Below are positions 7,856 to 16,650 of a DNA stretch of 41,583 bases, in pieces. The notes beneath the pieces are model-generated. The model was not told the origin of the DNA. It did no database searches and was given only the letters and a program-made list of their open reading frames with translations. The stretch comes from Pseudomonadota bacterium (GTDB lineage Bacteria; Desulfobacterota; Anaeroferrophillalia; Anaeroferrophillales; Tharpellaceae). How positions within the stretch are numbered: position 1 is the stretch's first letter; each line of letters starts with the position of its first letter. Where the stretch lies: assembly GCA_015486505.1 (NCBI GenBank), contig WFRP01000125.1, forward strand, positions 1-41,583. The letters run 5' to 3'. A program made the position numbers and the translations under genes.

Positions 7856-9124
7856 TTAGAGAATCTCTTCCGGTGTCGCAATCCGGCCTAAAACCGCACT
7901 GGCGGCGGCCACCGCCGGACTGCTGAGATAGACTTCACTTTCAGGATGACCCATGCGGCCGACAAAATTCCGGTTGGTCGTCGCCACGGCGCGCTCGCCG
8001 GCGGCAAGAATCCCCATATGCCCCCCGAGACAGGGGCCGCAGGTCGGCGGTGAAATCAGGGCTTCGGCATCGAGAAAAATATCGGTCAGCCCCTCTTTAA
8101 TCATCTGCCGGTAAACCTCCTGCGTGCCGGGAATAATCATAAGCCGGACAAACCTAGCCGCTTTTTTCCCTTTCAGCAGTTTTGCCGCCAAGCGGAAATC
8201 CTCGATCCGGCCGTTGGTACAGGAGCCGATTACAACCTGATCGATCGCGATATTATCGGCGGCCGCCTGGTCGACGGTACGGGTTTTATCCGGCAGCGGC
8301 GGATAGGAGACCTGGGGCCTGAGTTTACTCACGTCAATTTCAATCGTGCGACAATAGTTCGCATCGGGATCACTGGCGAAAACCGTATAATCCCGCTGGG
8401 CCCGGGGCCTGACATAATCTAAAGTTATCTCATCCGGGGCGATAATCCCGTTTTTGGCCCCGGCTTCAATTGCCATATTCGCCATCGACATACGCCCGTA
8501 CATCGGTAGCGCGGCAATCGTTTCGCCGGTCATCTCCAGCGCCTGATAAAGCGCCCCGTCAACCTTGAGCAAACCGATGGTATGCAAAATCAAATCCTTA
8601 CCCTCAACCCAGGCCGGCAACTCGCCGTGATAAACCACCTTGATTGTCTCCGGGACCTTGAACCAGACCTTGCCGGTCGCCATCGCGGCGGCAAGATCGG
8701 TACTTCCGACCCCGGTCGCAAAAGCCCCTAAAGCCCCATAGGTACAGGTATGCGAATCGGCGCCGATAATCAGATCCCCCGGCCCCACCAGACCCTGCTC
8801 CGGCAAAAGAACGTGTTCGATGCCGACCCGGCCGATTTCAAAATAGTTTTTGAGCTCCTGAGCTTGAGCGAATTCACGCAGGATCTTCGCCTGTTCCGCG
8901 GATTTAATATCCTTGTTCGGGGTAAAATGATCCGGAATCAACAGAACCCTTTTTTTATCGAAAACCTTCTCGACGCCGAGTTTTTCAAACTCGGCAATCG
9001 CGATCGGGGCGGTGACATCGTTGGCCAGCGCGATATCGACATCAGCTTCAATCAGTTGTCCGGGCTCAACCTCTTTGAGACCGGCATGAAAAGCCAGTAT
9101 TTTTTCGGTTATAGTTTGTGCCAC
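7856..9124 (-). CDS. leuC: 3-isopropylmalate dehydratase large subunit
   Basis: LeuC carries the [4Fe-4S] cluster that isomerises 2- to 3-isopropylmalate in leucine synthesis. Of its 422 residues, cluster ligands are Cys302 (IGSCTNG) and Cys362/Cys365 (PTCGPCLGG); [13 protein letters not shown] is the family signature. I place the start at GTG 9124 because CAGGAGGATTTT lies directly before it and the protein then begins VAQTITEKI as in relatives. A longer frame from 9163 would translate the R3 repeat and is rejected. R3 therefore abuts the ribosome-binding site of this gene. Confidence 0.95.
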   Translation of the reverse strand: MAQTITEKILAFHAGLKEVEPGQLIEADVDIALANDVTAPIAIAEFEKLGVEKVFDKKRVLLIPDHFTPNKDIKSAEQAKILREFAQAQELKNYFEIGRVGIEHVLLPEQGLVGPGDLIIGADSHTCTYGALGAFATGVGSTDLAAAMATGKVWFKVPETIKVVYHGELPAWVEGKDLILHTIGLLKVDGALYQALEMTGETIAALPMYGRMSMANMAIEAGAKNGIIAPDEITLDYVRPRAQRDYTVFASDPDANYCRTIEIDVSKLRPQVSYPPLPDKTRTVDQAAADNIAIDQVVIGSCTNGRIEDFRLAAKLLKGKKAARFVRLMIIPGTQEVYRQMIKEGLTDIFLDAEALISPPTCGPCLGGHMGILAAGERAVATTNRNFVGRMGHPESEVYLSSPAVAAASAVLGRIATPEEIL

Positions 9125-9133
9125 AAAATCCTC

Positions 9134-9269
9134 CTGATGCGGGAACAAACCCCGCAGTCCCAAAAAAGTTATCGGCCCGTACCCAGAGGCAATCCGCTGG
9201 TCGCAAATAAGTGCTCTTATCAGAACATTTTCTTGTTTTAAAACAAGAAGATAACCTGTAAGGCACTAA
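9134..9269 (+). repeat. R element copy 3 (long middle, degenerate 3' module a)
   Basis: The copy starts CTGATGCGGGAACA and ends GGCACTAA. It contains the long middle (ACCCAGAGGCAATCCGCTGG). Its 3' part is diverged: CTTGTTTTAAAACAAG is now a self-complementary hairpin. Its left edge overlaps the CAGGAG ribosome-binding site of leuC, which is on the opposite strand. Confidence 0.88.
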
Positions 9270-9391
9270 TGCGGGAACAAACCCGCAACCCAAACGGAGC
9301 CTTGCGGCCCACAAATAAGTACTCTTATCAGAACATTTTCTGATTATTAAATCTTGTTTTTTGGTACAGAAAATAACCTGTAAGGTACTAA
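9266..9391 (+). repeat. R element copy 4 (short middle, 3' module b)
   Basis: This copy is head-to-tail with copy 3 and shares CTAA at 9266-9269. It matches copy 2 closely. Its right end GGTACTAA contributes the TAG stop codon of leuA, read on the minus strand at 9390-9388. Confidence 0.9.
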
Positions 9392-10920
9392 ACCGTTACC
9401 TGGGGACGGTTGCGTTTTTTGTATTCAAGTTTGTTAAGCGCGTTCATATAGGCCCTGGCGCTGGCGACGACGACACAGGTATGCGCCCCCTGCCCCATTA
9501 CCGTCAGGCCCGCTTCCTTAATCCTGACGGTAACCTCACCCAGCGCGTCCGTCCCCCCTGTAATTGATTTAACCTCATAAGTCAAGAGCCGGCTTTGGGT
9601 ATCGGTTAACCGTTTAATCGTCTTGAAAACCGCGTCAATCGCCCCGTCCCCGAATTCAGCGCCGTGAATTGTCTCACCTCCAATCTCAATCTCCAAAGTA
9701 GCGCTCGGCATCGCCACGGTGCCGCTGTTGACACTGACGAAATTAAGTTTGTAATAGTGGGGAATGCGGATGATCTCATCGGCAATCAACGCGTCGATAT
9801 CCTCGTCAAAAATCTCTTTTTTCTTATCGGCCAGTTTTTTGAACGCGACAAAGGCGGTTTCAATCTGCTCCGAATCAAGTTCGTAACCTAAATCAATAAT
9901 TTTATCCTGAAAGGCGTGGCGGCCGGAGTGTTTGCCCATAACCAGACTGTTCTGCGACAGGCCGATCGATTCCGGTGTCATAATTTCATAGGTCTCTTTA
10001 TTTTTCAAAACCCCGTCCTGATGAATCCCGGCCTCATGCGCGAAAGCATTGGCCCCGACAATCGCCTTATTGGGCTGCACCCGAATCCCGGTCACCTGGC
10101 TTACAAGCCGGCTCGCGGGATAGATCTGCTGGGTAACGATATTGGTCGTATACTTAAGATTATCGGGCCGGGTTCTTAAAGCCATCACCAGCTCTTCCAA
10201 AGATGAATTACCGGCGCGCTCGCCGATACCGTTGATCGTACACTCGACCTGCCGGGCCCCGGCCTCAATCGCGGCGATTGAATTGGCGGTTGCCAGACCG
10301 AGATCATTATGACAATGCACCGAGATCACAACCCCGTCACCACCGTTCGGAAGGCGATTTTTAATCTCATCAATCATCGAGAAATATTCGCGCGGCACCG
10401 TATAACCGACCGTATCGGGAATATTAACGGTTTTGGCCCCGGCCTGAACCACGGCCGTTAAAATCCTGACCAGAAAATCGATGTCGCTGCGGGTCGCGTC
10501 TTCGGCGGAAAATTCAACATTCGAAGTCAAAGTCGAAGCATAGCGCACCGCGGCTACCGCCTGCTCCAGCACGGCATCGGCCTCCATCTGCAATTTATGT
10601 TTCATATGAATGGGCGAGGTCGCGATAAAGGTGTGAATCCGGGGGTCGGCCCCGCCTTTCAAGGCGGCCCAGGCCCGATCGATATCCTTTTGATTGGCCC
10701 GCGCCAGCCCGGCAATCTGGCACTCTTTTATATTATCACTGACCAGTTTAACCCCGGCAAAATCGCCCTCGGAAGCGATCGGAAAACCGGCCTCAATAAC
10801 GTCGACCCCGAGTTTCTCCAACTGCCGGGCCAAGAGTAATTTTTCTTCCACATTCATACTCGCCCCGGGTGATTGTTCGCCATCCCTTAAAGTTGTATCA
10901 AAGATCGTTATCCGGTCCAT
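9388..10920 (-). CDS. leuA: 2-isopropylmalate synthase
   Basis: LeuA condenses acetyl-CoA with 2-oxoisovalerate, the first committed step of leucine synthesis. The 510-residue protein has the DRE-TIM start IFDTTLRDGEQSPGASM, metal-binding HCHNDLGLATAN, GIGERAGN, and the linker motif HEAGIHQDG. Residues about 385-510 form the C-terminal leucine-binding regulatory domain, so feedback inhibition is likely. AATCAGGAGGAAAAG precedes the ATG. The last codons run straight into repeat R4, whose first bases give the stop. A citramalate synthase role is possible for some relatives, but the leuC-leuD neighbours favour LeuA. Confidence 0.95.
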   Translation of the reverse strand: MDRITIFDTTLRDGEQSPGASMNVEEKLLLARQLEKLGVDVIEAGFPIASEGDFAGVKLVSDNIKECQIAGLARANQKDIDRAWAALKGGADPRIHTFIATSPIHMKHKLQMEADAVLEQAVAAVRYASTLTSNVEFSAEDATRSDIDFLVRILTAVVQAGAKTVNIPDTVGYTVPREYFSMIDEIKNRLPNGGDGVVISVHCHNDLGLATANSIAAIEAGARQVECTINGIGERAGNSSLEELVMALRTRPDNLKYTTNIVTQQIYPASRLVSQVTGIRVQPNKAIVGANAFAHEAGIHQDGVLKNKETYEIMTPESIGLSQNSLVMGKHSGRHAFQDKIIDLGYELDSEQIETAFVAFKKLADKKKEIFDEDIDALIADEIIRIPHYYKLNFVSVNSGTVAMPSATLEIEIGGETIHGAEFGDGAIDAVFKTIKRLTDTQSRLLTYEVKSITGGTDALGEVTVRIKEAGLTVMGQGAHTCVVVASARAYMNALNKLEYKKRNRPQVTV

Positions 10921-10983
10921 CTTTTCCTCCTGATTAATTATTGTTGTCTGTCTGTCTTGTAACTATTTTCAACCTTAAACAAA

Positions 10984-11022
10984 AAATCCCCCTGAATTCT
11001 GCTTCTGAACTCAGGGGGATTT
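10984..11022 (-). terminator. Intrinsic terminator between pssA and leuA
   Basis: On the minus strand AAATCCCCCTGA pairs with TCAGGGGGATTT and is followed by a run of six T. It starts 31 bases after the pssA stop and lies 64 bases before the leuA start. It most simply ends the pssA transcript; leuA would then need its own promoter in the following 60 bases, or read-through. Confidence 0.85.
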
Positions 11023-11052
11023 GCCTATCTTGCGAAAATTTGAAGTCTGCCT

Positions 11053-11805
11053 TTAGTTGCTGTCTACCGACACACTCTTCTCTTCGGCCCCTTGAGTCCG
11101 TTTTTTTAGTAGTCCGGTTAGCTGTAGCAGGAATTTAACCGGCCCGGAAAATGTGTAAATCAGAGCCAAAGCAAAAAGTGAGATCTGGGGCTCGGCCGCG
11201 ATTACGATAAAAATCACCGCCATCATTACCAAAGCGATAAAAGGGGCCCGGCCGTTGAAAACCGACTCCTTAAATGCCGGATATTTGACATTGCTAACCA
11301 TTAAAAAGGCCAGAACGTAGCAGAGAGCCAGCAGAACCACATTACTTTCAATGCCGGTGGCCCCGAGATGTTCACAGATCAGAACCGTAGTTGCCGCCAT
11401 ACTCGCCGCCGCCGGAATCGGCAGGCCGTTAAAAGTGCCTTTGTCGCTGCTTTCCGCCTGGATATTGTAACGCGCCAGACGCAAGGCCCCGCAGGCGACA
11501 AAAAGAAACGCCGCCAGCCAGCCGAGGCGGCCGTATGAGGAAAGACTCCAGAGAAAGATCAACAATGCCGGCGCCACGCCGAATGAAACCAGGTCGGCCA
11601 ACGAATCAAATTCCATCCCGAAACGGCTGGTCGCGTGCATCATCCGCGCAACCTTGCCATCCAGGATATCAAAAAGATTGGCGACAACCACCGCGGTCGC
11701 TGCCAACGCGAAATCACCCTTGATCGCGGCTATAATCGCATAAAAACCACAAAAAAGATTGCCCATGGTAAAGAGATTGGGCAGCAGATATACTCCGCGT
11801 ATCAT
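11053..11805 (-). CDS. pssA: CDP-diacylglycerol-serine O-phosphatidyltransferase
   Basis: PssA makes phosphatidylserine from CDP-diacylglycerol and serine in the inner membrane; Psd then decarboxylates it to phosphatidylethanolamine. The 250-residue protein has the CDP-alcohol phosphotransferase motif DG-x2-AR-x8-G-x3-D-x3-D, visible as DGKVARMM and GMEFDSLADLVSFG. Six or more hydrophobic segments surround it. AAGGAGGCCGAC precedes the ATG. psd lies upstream in the same direction, separated by a T element and an R copy. Confidence 0.95.
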   Translation of the reverse strand: MIRGVYLLPNLFTMGNLFCGFYAIIAAIKGDFALAATAVVVANLFDILDGKVARMMHATSRFGMEFDSLADLVSFGVAPALLIFLWSLSSYGRLGWLAAFLFVACGALRLARYNIQAESSDKGTFNGLPIPAAASMAATTVLICEHLGATGIESNVVLLALCYVLAFLMVSNVKYPAFKESVFNGRAPFIALVMMAVIFIVIAAEPQISLFALALIYTFSGPVKFLLQLTGLLKKRTQGAEEKSVSVDSN

Positions 11806-11888
11806 GTCGGCCTCCTTCGGGGTGCAAGTATTCGGGGTGCAAACATTAAAGATGTTAAAACCATAATTTACACCGACAAAGTTTTCCT

Positions 11889-12134
11889 GTAACTACTCAG
11901 CCGAATCCGGGGTCGGGCGCGGTTCTTCTCCGCCAGGCGTTAAGATTTCTGTTTTTCCTTACGCTCGCTGCGCCCGCCTTGCAAAACTCGCTTACGCTCA
12001 AACAGTTGCAATGCTAATGGGCTCCCGCTCGCTTCCGAAAAACAACGAAATCGTTTCCGCAACCGCTTACGAAAAGCCACCCCCGCCCCTTCCAGAAGAT
12101 GGGGGGGGGGGGTAAAATTTGGCTGAATAGTTAC
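11889..12134. mobile_element. T element, 246-bp copy
   Basis: The ends are GTAACTACTCAGCC and GGCTGAATAGTTAC (13 of 14 complementary). The interior has a stretch with CTTACGCTCGCTGCGCCCGC and a G12 run at 12101-12112. The same interior reappears in reverse at the window end (41407-41583). No open frame or transposase is visible. It occupies the pssA-psd gap next to R5. Confidence 0.8.
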
Positions 12135-12150
12135 GTTTTCCTTAACATAT

Positions 12151-12276
12151 TTAGTACCTTACAGGTTATTTTCTGCACCAAAAACAAGATTTAATAATCA
12201 GAAAATGTTCTGATAAGAGTACTTATTTGCGGGTCGCAAGGCTCCGTTTGGGTTGCGGGATCTGTTCCCGCATTAG
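12151..12276 (-). repeat. R element copy 5 (short middle, 3' module b)
   Basis: Read on the minus strand it begins CTAATGCGGGAACAG and ends GGTACTAA. Its first bases supply the TAA stop of psd at 12275-12273. The 5' hairpin GCGGGA/TCCCGC is perfect. Confidence 0.9.
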
Positions 12277-12941
12277 TCAACTATTGGCAAGTATCCAATA
12301 ACAGTCTCTCCGGCTTTAACCTGCTGGCCGACGGCAACATCAATTTCGGTATCCGGCGGTAGATAAAGATCGACCCTTGAGCCGAAACGAATCAGGCCGA
12401 AACGCTCACCTTTTTCGAGGCGGTCGTCAGGTTCGACAAAACAGACAATCCGCCGGGCAATCAGACCGGCAATCTGAGTAAAGGCGATCCGGCGCTTATG
12501 ATCATCCTCAATCACAACCATATTACGCTCATTTTCTTCCGCCGCCTTGTCGAGATTGGCGGAGAAAAATTTCCCCGCTTTATAGTGGATCGCCACAACC
12601 CGGCCGGCAGCCGGTGCGCGATTGACATGAACATTAAACACCGACATAAAAATACTGACTTTAATACTCTCTTTTATCCCGGCAAGCTCCGGCCCGTCAA
12701 CCTCGGCAACCGAAAGCACCCGGCCATCCGCGGGAGAAACCACCGCCCCCTCTTTCAGCGGGACGAAACGTTCAGGATCGCGAAAAAAAGCGCCGCAGAA
12801 AACCGCCAGCACCAGGGTTAACTTCCAGAGCCAGCCCCAGCCCAGAAGAAAAAAGATAATCGTTGCCAGGCCAAAACCAATCACCCAGCGATGACCTTCC
12901 GGGTGAACTTTATCCATAATCGGTAAACTGCTGAATTTCAC
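12273..12941 (-). CDS. psd: Phosphatidylserine decarboxylase proenzyme, short type
   Basis: Psd converts phosphatidylserine to phosphatidylethanolamine using a pyruvoyl group made by self-cleavage. The 222-residue protein is the short (archaeal/plasma-membrane type II-like) form. The cleavage site is in IRFGSRVDLYLPP, between Gly and Ser. SVFNVHVNRAPAAGRV is the conserved core and a hydrophobic segment lies near residues 22-43. The start is GTG 12941, with GGGAG seven bases upstream. It begins 12 bp after ilvC, suggesting co-transcription. The stop codon comes from repeat R5. Confidence 0.93.
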   Translation of the reverse strand: MKFSSLPIMDKVHPEGHRWVIGFGLATIIFFLLGWGWLWKLTLVLAVFCGAFFRDPERFVPLKEGAVVSPADGRVLSVAEVDGPELAGIKESIKVSIFMSVFNVHVNRAPAAGRVVAIHYKAGKFFSANLDKAAEENERNMVVIEDDHKRRIAFTQIAGLIARRIVCFVEPDDRLEKGERFGLIRFGSRVDLYLPPDTEIDVAVGQQVKAGETVIGYLPIVD

Positions 12942-12953
12942 TTATTACTCCCT

Positions 12954-13970
12954 TTAGTTTTTTGCCTTATCGACCAACTTGTTTTTACCAATCCAACTCA
13001 TCATCGAACGGAGTTTCGCACCGACCGCTTCGATCTCGTGCTCGGCCCCATTCCGGGTCAAAGCGTTGAAAACCGGACGGTTGGCCTGATTTTCCAGAAT
13101 CCATTCCCGGGCAAACGAACCATCCTGAATCTCGGCCAGGATCTCGGCCATAGCTTCACGGCTCTCTTCATTGATAACCCGCGGCCCCCGGGTCAAGTCC
13201 CCGAACTGGGCCGTATTGCTGATTGAATAGCGCATATTACTGATTCCGCCCTCATAAATCAAGTCAACAATTAATTTCAATTCATGCAGGCATTCAAAAT
13301 AAGCCATCTCCGGAGCATAACCGGCATCGACCAGGGTTTCAAAACCGGCGCGAATCAACTCGGTCACGCCGCCGCAGAGCACCGCCTGCTCACCGAAAAG
13401 ATCGGTTTCGGTCTCTTCCCGGAAAGTGGTTTCAATAATCCCGGCCCGGCCGCCGCCGATGCCGCAGGCATAGGCCATCGCCAGTGCCCGGGTATCTCCG
13501 GCCGGGTCCTGATGCACGGCAATCAAAGTGGGAACCCCCATCCCCTGAGTATATTCATGCCGCACCAGATGGCCGGGGCCTTTCGGGGCCGCCATAAAAA
13601 CATTGACGCCCGCAGGCGGCGTAATCTGGCCGTAATGAATATTAAAGCCATGGGCGAAAGCCAGATAATCACCATCTTCAAGATTGGGGGCGATCTCTTC
13701 ATTATAAAGTTTAGCCTGGAGCTCATCGGGAACCAGAATCATTATTACCTGGGCCTGACGCACGGCTTCGGCGGTTTCAAACAGCGGCAGGCCACCGGTT
13801 TCCGCCTTCTGCCACGAAGGGCCGCCGCGACGCAGGCCAACGATCACATCAAAACCACTCTCTTTCAGGTTATGCGCATGGGCGTGACCCTGGCTGCCGT
13901 AACCGATAACCGCAATCTTTTTCCCCTGCAAAACCGCCGGATTGGAATCTTTTTCATAATAAAGCTGCAT
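12954..13970 (-). CDS. ilvC: Ketol-acid reductoisomerase
   Basis: IlvC isomerises and reduces acetolactate or acetohydroxybutyrate with NADPH in valine and isoleucine synthesis. The 338-residue class I enzyme has the Rossmann motif [16 protein letters not shown], the KGPGH segment, and the metal-binding acidic residues in [12 protein letters not shown]. The start is ATG 13970 ([10 protein letters not shown]), preceded by AAGGGGAAATGTT; an upstream in-frame start at 14033 adds 21 unlikely residues. ilvN lies upstream across a repeat-rich gap of about 380 bp. Confidence 0.96.
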   Translation of the reverse strand: MQLYYEKDSNPAVLQGKKIAVIGYGSQGHAHAHNLKESGFDVIVGLRRGGPSWQKAETGGLPLFETAEAVRQAQVIMILVPDELQAKLYNEEIAPNLEDGDYLAFAHGFNIHYGQITPPAGVNVFMAAPKGPGHLVRHEYTQGMGVPTLIAVHQDPAGDTRALAMAYACGIGGGRAGIIETTFREETETDLFGEQAVLCGGVTELIRAGFETLVDAGYAPEMAYFECLHELKLIVDLIYEGGISNMRYSISNTAQFGDLTRGPRVINEESREAMAEILAEIQDGSFAREWILENQANRPVFNALTRNGAEHEIEAVGAKLRSMMSWIGKNKLVDKAKN

Positions 13971-14008
13971 AACATTTCCCCTTTTTTCTCTGTAAAAATT
14001 TAGTGTAA

Positions 14009-14219
14009 CTTCCCAGTAACGCCTTGTAACCACTTGAAATTATAAAATTTTTATCTGTGCCTATCCGTGTCCATCTCCATCTATGGTTCAACAAAAAAAT
14101 AGAAACCACAGATGAACGCAGATTAACACAGATTCAGTTCCTCTCACGTTACTTGTATATATGTGGCCGTGATAGCGGTCTGGGATGCTTCCAAGTAACG
14201 CCTTGCAAACACCTGAAAT
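14009..14219. repeat. 32-bp direct repeats flanking an ATCTGTG-type inverted repeat
   Basis: Copies of a 32-bp sequence starting CTTCC and ending TGAAAT lie at 14009-14040 and 14188-14219 and match at 28 of 32 positions. Between them an imperfect inverted repeat pairs ATCTGTGCCTATCCGTG (14053 on) with AACCACAGATGAACGCAG (14104 on). The same AACCACAGATGAACACAGAT motif is at 41323-41380. The arrangement looks like an insertion or local duplication in the ilvN-ilvC gap. No gene is visible in 14034-14351. Confidence 0.7.
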
Positions 14220-14351
14220 CAATCAAGTTTCACGAATTATCTAACATAGGTACAATCTGTCGAAACCTTTTTTGACCTCTTTTTTCTCACGTCTCCGCGC
14301 CTTTTGCGCGAGATAAAAGTAATTTTTGCGCAGAAGCTTTTAACCACGTCG

Positions 14352-14837
14352 TCAATTTTTGCCGTCGCGGGCCAGGGCAACCATACCGGTCCGTGACATC
14401 TCTTTAATCGCAAACGGCGCCAGCACTTCGAGTGCGGCTTCAATCTTCGCCCGTTCTCCGGTCAGCTCAACTATCAGTGAGCGCACCCCGAGTTCCAGGA
14501 CCCGACCCTGATAGACCTCAACCAGGCGCAGCAGTTCAAGCCGCTTGGGCCCGCTGTTAACGGCAAACTTAAGCAGCACCATCTCCCGGGACATCTGGAC
14601 CGACTCAGTCAATTCAACCACTTTTATCACATTGATCAATTTATTGAGCTGTTTGGTAATCTGCTCAATAATATGATCATCACCAATAGTAACAATGGTC
14701 ATATTGGAAATCGATTTATCTTCAGTTTCGGCGACGGTTAAACTTTCAATATTAAAGCCGCGGCCGCTGAAAAGGGAAGCGATGCGGGAGAGGACCCCGA
14801 ACTCATTCTCAACCAGAACACTGATAATATGTTTCAT
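14352..14837 (-). CDS. ilvN: Acetolactate synthase small (regulatory) subunit
   Basis: IlvN (IlvH type) is the valine-sensing regulatory subunit of acetohydroxyacid synthase. The 161-residue protein starts MKHIISVLVENEFGVLSRIA, an ACT domain, with the ligand-loop segment FSGRGFNIESLTV and a C-terminal ALS_ss_C domain (LIVELTGERAKIEAAL). ATG 14837 has AGGGGG nine bases upstream. A longer frame from 14957 overlaps ilvB out of frame and is not used. It starts 13 bp after the ilvB stop. Confidence 0.95.
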   Translation of the reverse strand: MKHIISVLVENEFGVLSRIASLFSGRGFNIESLTVAETEDKSISNMTIVTIGDDHIIEQITKQLNKLINVIKVVELTESVQMSREMVLLKFAVNSGPKRLELLRLVEVYQGRVLELGVRSLIVELTGERAKIEAALEVLAPFAIKEMSRTGMVALARDGKN

Positions 14838-14850
14838 CTTAAAAAACCCC

Positions 14851-16548
14851 CTATACCAGCAACATATTCGAGATGGCTTCACCGGCAGGCACCATCGGAT
14901 AAACATTCTCTTCCGCCGCAACGACAATATCAACCACGACCGGCCCGGGATGAGCAAAAGCCTCTTTTAAGACCGGCTCAACCTCCGCCGGCCGGGTCGC
15001 CCGCAGGCCCAGCGCCCCGTAGGCATCCGCCAGCTTGACAAAATCAGGCGCGTGATCCATCGTTGTCGCCGAATAATGCTTGTCAAAAAAGAGTTCCTGC
15101 CATTGGCGCACCATTCCGAGATAGCCGTTATTTAAAATAATTACCTTAACCGGCAGATTATACTGCACCACGGTTGCCAGCTCCTGGCTGTTCATCTGGA
15201 TACTGCCGTCACCGGCGATATCAATTACCAGACGCTCCGGGAAAGCAACCTGGGCCCCCATCGCCGCCGGCAATCCGTAACCCATAGTCCCGAGGCCACC
15301 GGAAGTCAGCCAGCTGCGCGCCTGCGTAAAGGTAAAAAATTGCGCCGCCCACATCTGATTCTGGCCCACCTCGGTGCTGATAATCGGATTTTTACCGGCA
15401 GTTAATTCATCGATCTTTTCCACGACAAATTGCGGTTTGATAATCTCATCCTGCTGATAAGAGAGTTTATGCTGATCGCGCCAGCGGGCAATTTCTTCAA
15501 GCCAGGCATTATGGCCGGCACTGCAGGCTTTAGCCTTGGCCGGAGCCGACTTGACCAACTCCAGCATTTTACCGAGAACATCAGTGATATCACCGACGAT
15601 CGGAATATCGACATCGACATTCTTGCTGATCGAGGTCGGATCGATATCGACATGGATTATCTGGGCATCGGCGGCAAACTCATCAATCCGGCCGGTAACC
15701 CGGTCATCAAAACGGGCTCCTAAAGCGACCAGGACATCACTTTTGGTAACCGCCATATTGGCCCGATAGGTCCCATGCATCCCCAGCATCCCCAACGAAA
15801 GCGGGTCATCCTCCGGAAAAGCCCCAAGCCCCATCAGCGTGGTTGTTACCGGGATCTGCAAGGCCCGGGCAAGCTCCGTAAGTTCTCGCGCGGCATTGCC
15901 CAGAACCACGCCGCCGCCGACATAAAAAACCGGTTTTTCGGCCTTAAAAATTACCTCCATCGCCCGCTGAATCTGCCCGGGATGACCGGCATAATTAGGA
16001 TTATAGCCTTTAAGCTGAGGTTTGGTCGCGACTTTTTTAGCACATTTTCCAACAATCACATCTTTCGGCAGATCAATCAAGACCGGCCCCGGTCGGCCGC
16101 TGCCGGCGATATGAAAGGCCTCATTTATTATACGTTCAAGATCTTCAACCCGCTTAACGAGAAAATTATGTTTGGTACAAGGCCGGGTAATGCCGACAAT
16201 ATCGGCTTCCTGGAAGGCGTCATTGCCAATCAACGGCGTCGGCACCTGGCCGCTAAAAACCACCAGCGGAATCGAATCCATCGAAGCGGTCGCCAGCCCG
16301 GTAACCGTATTGGTCGCGCCCGGTCCGGAAGTCACCAGAGCGACCCCGATTTTACCGGTTGCCCGGGCATAGCCGTCAGCAGCATGCACGGCCGCCTGTT
16401 CGTGCCGCACGAGAAAATGACGGCAGGAGTAATCCGGCAGACAATCGTAAAGGTTAATTACCGCCCCCCCGGGATAACCGAAGATAACCTCGACTCCCTG
16501 CTCCTGCAAAACCTCAAGCAGTATCTGCGCTCCACTCATCTCTTTCAT
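14851..16548 (-). CDS. ilvB: Acetolactate synthase large (catalytic) subunit
   Basis: This thiamine-diphosphate/FAD enzyme makes acetolactate and acetohydroxybutyrate. Of its 565 residues the N-terminal part has [12 protein letters not shown] and the catalytic glutamate in [18 protein letters not shown]. The ThDP/Mg motif is [15 protein letters not shown] (residues about 440-455), ending in [26 protein letters not shown] precedes ATG 16548. It is followed directly by ilvN, and upstream by argC after about 100 bp without a terminator. Confidence 0.96.
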   Translation of the reverse strand: MKEMSGAQILLEVLQEQGVEVIFGYPGGAVINLYDCLPDYSCRHFLVRHEQAAVHAADGYARATGKIGVALVTSGPGATNTVTGLATASMDSIPLVVFSGQVPTPLIGNDAFQEADIVGITRPCTKHNFLVKRVEDLERIINEAFHIAGSGRPGPVLIDLPKDVIVGKCAKKVATKPQLKGYNPNYAGHPGQIQRAMEVIFKAEKPVFYVGGGVVLGNAARELTELARALQIPVTTTLMGLGAFPEDDPLSLGMLGMHGTYRANMAVTKSDVLVALGARFDDRVTGRIDEFAADAQIIHVDIDPTSISKNVDVDIPIVGDITDVLGKMLELVKSAPAKAKACSAGHNAWLEEIARWRDQHKLSYQQDEIIKPQFVVEKIDELTAGKNPIISTEVGQNQMWAAQFFTFTQARSWLTSGGLGTMGYGLPAAMGAQVAFPERLVIDIAGDGSIQMNSQELATVVQYNLPVKVIILNNGYLGMVRQWQELFFDKHYSATTMDHAPDFVKLADAYGALGLRATRPAEVEPVLKEAFAHPGPVVVDIVVAAEENVYPMVPAGEAISNMLLV

Positions 16549-16650
16549 AATCTTTCTCCTGAAATTAAATTAACCTTGACCCTGTCGAATCACTTGCGAA
16601 AATCACGGCAATCCTGAAATACTTCTCGCTAAAAAACACCTCACTAAAAA

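Noticed and set aside
9125-9163. Longer leuC start at 9163
   Set aside because: It would translate part of R3, and a perfect ribosome-binding site precedes the GTG at 9124.
10921-11052. Leucine attenuator or T-box upstream of leuA
   Set aside because: There is only one hairpin, no leader peptide with leucine codons and no T-box sequence; it is simpler as the pssA terminator.
14296-14310. CGCGC-TTTT-GCGCG palindrome as the ilvN terminator
   Set aside because: On the minus strand it is followed by GAGACGTGAG and an A-run, not a T-run.
15775-16617. 280-codon plus-strand frame opposite ilvB
   Set aside because: It is antisense to a clear ilvB, has low-complexity composition and no recognisable domain; similar shadows lie opposite ilvC (13284-14003) and cobT (2153-2767).
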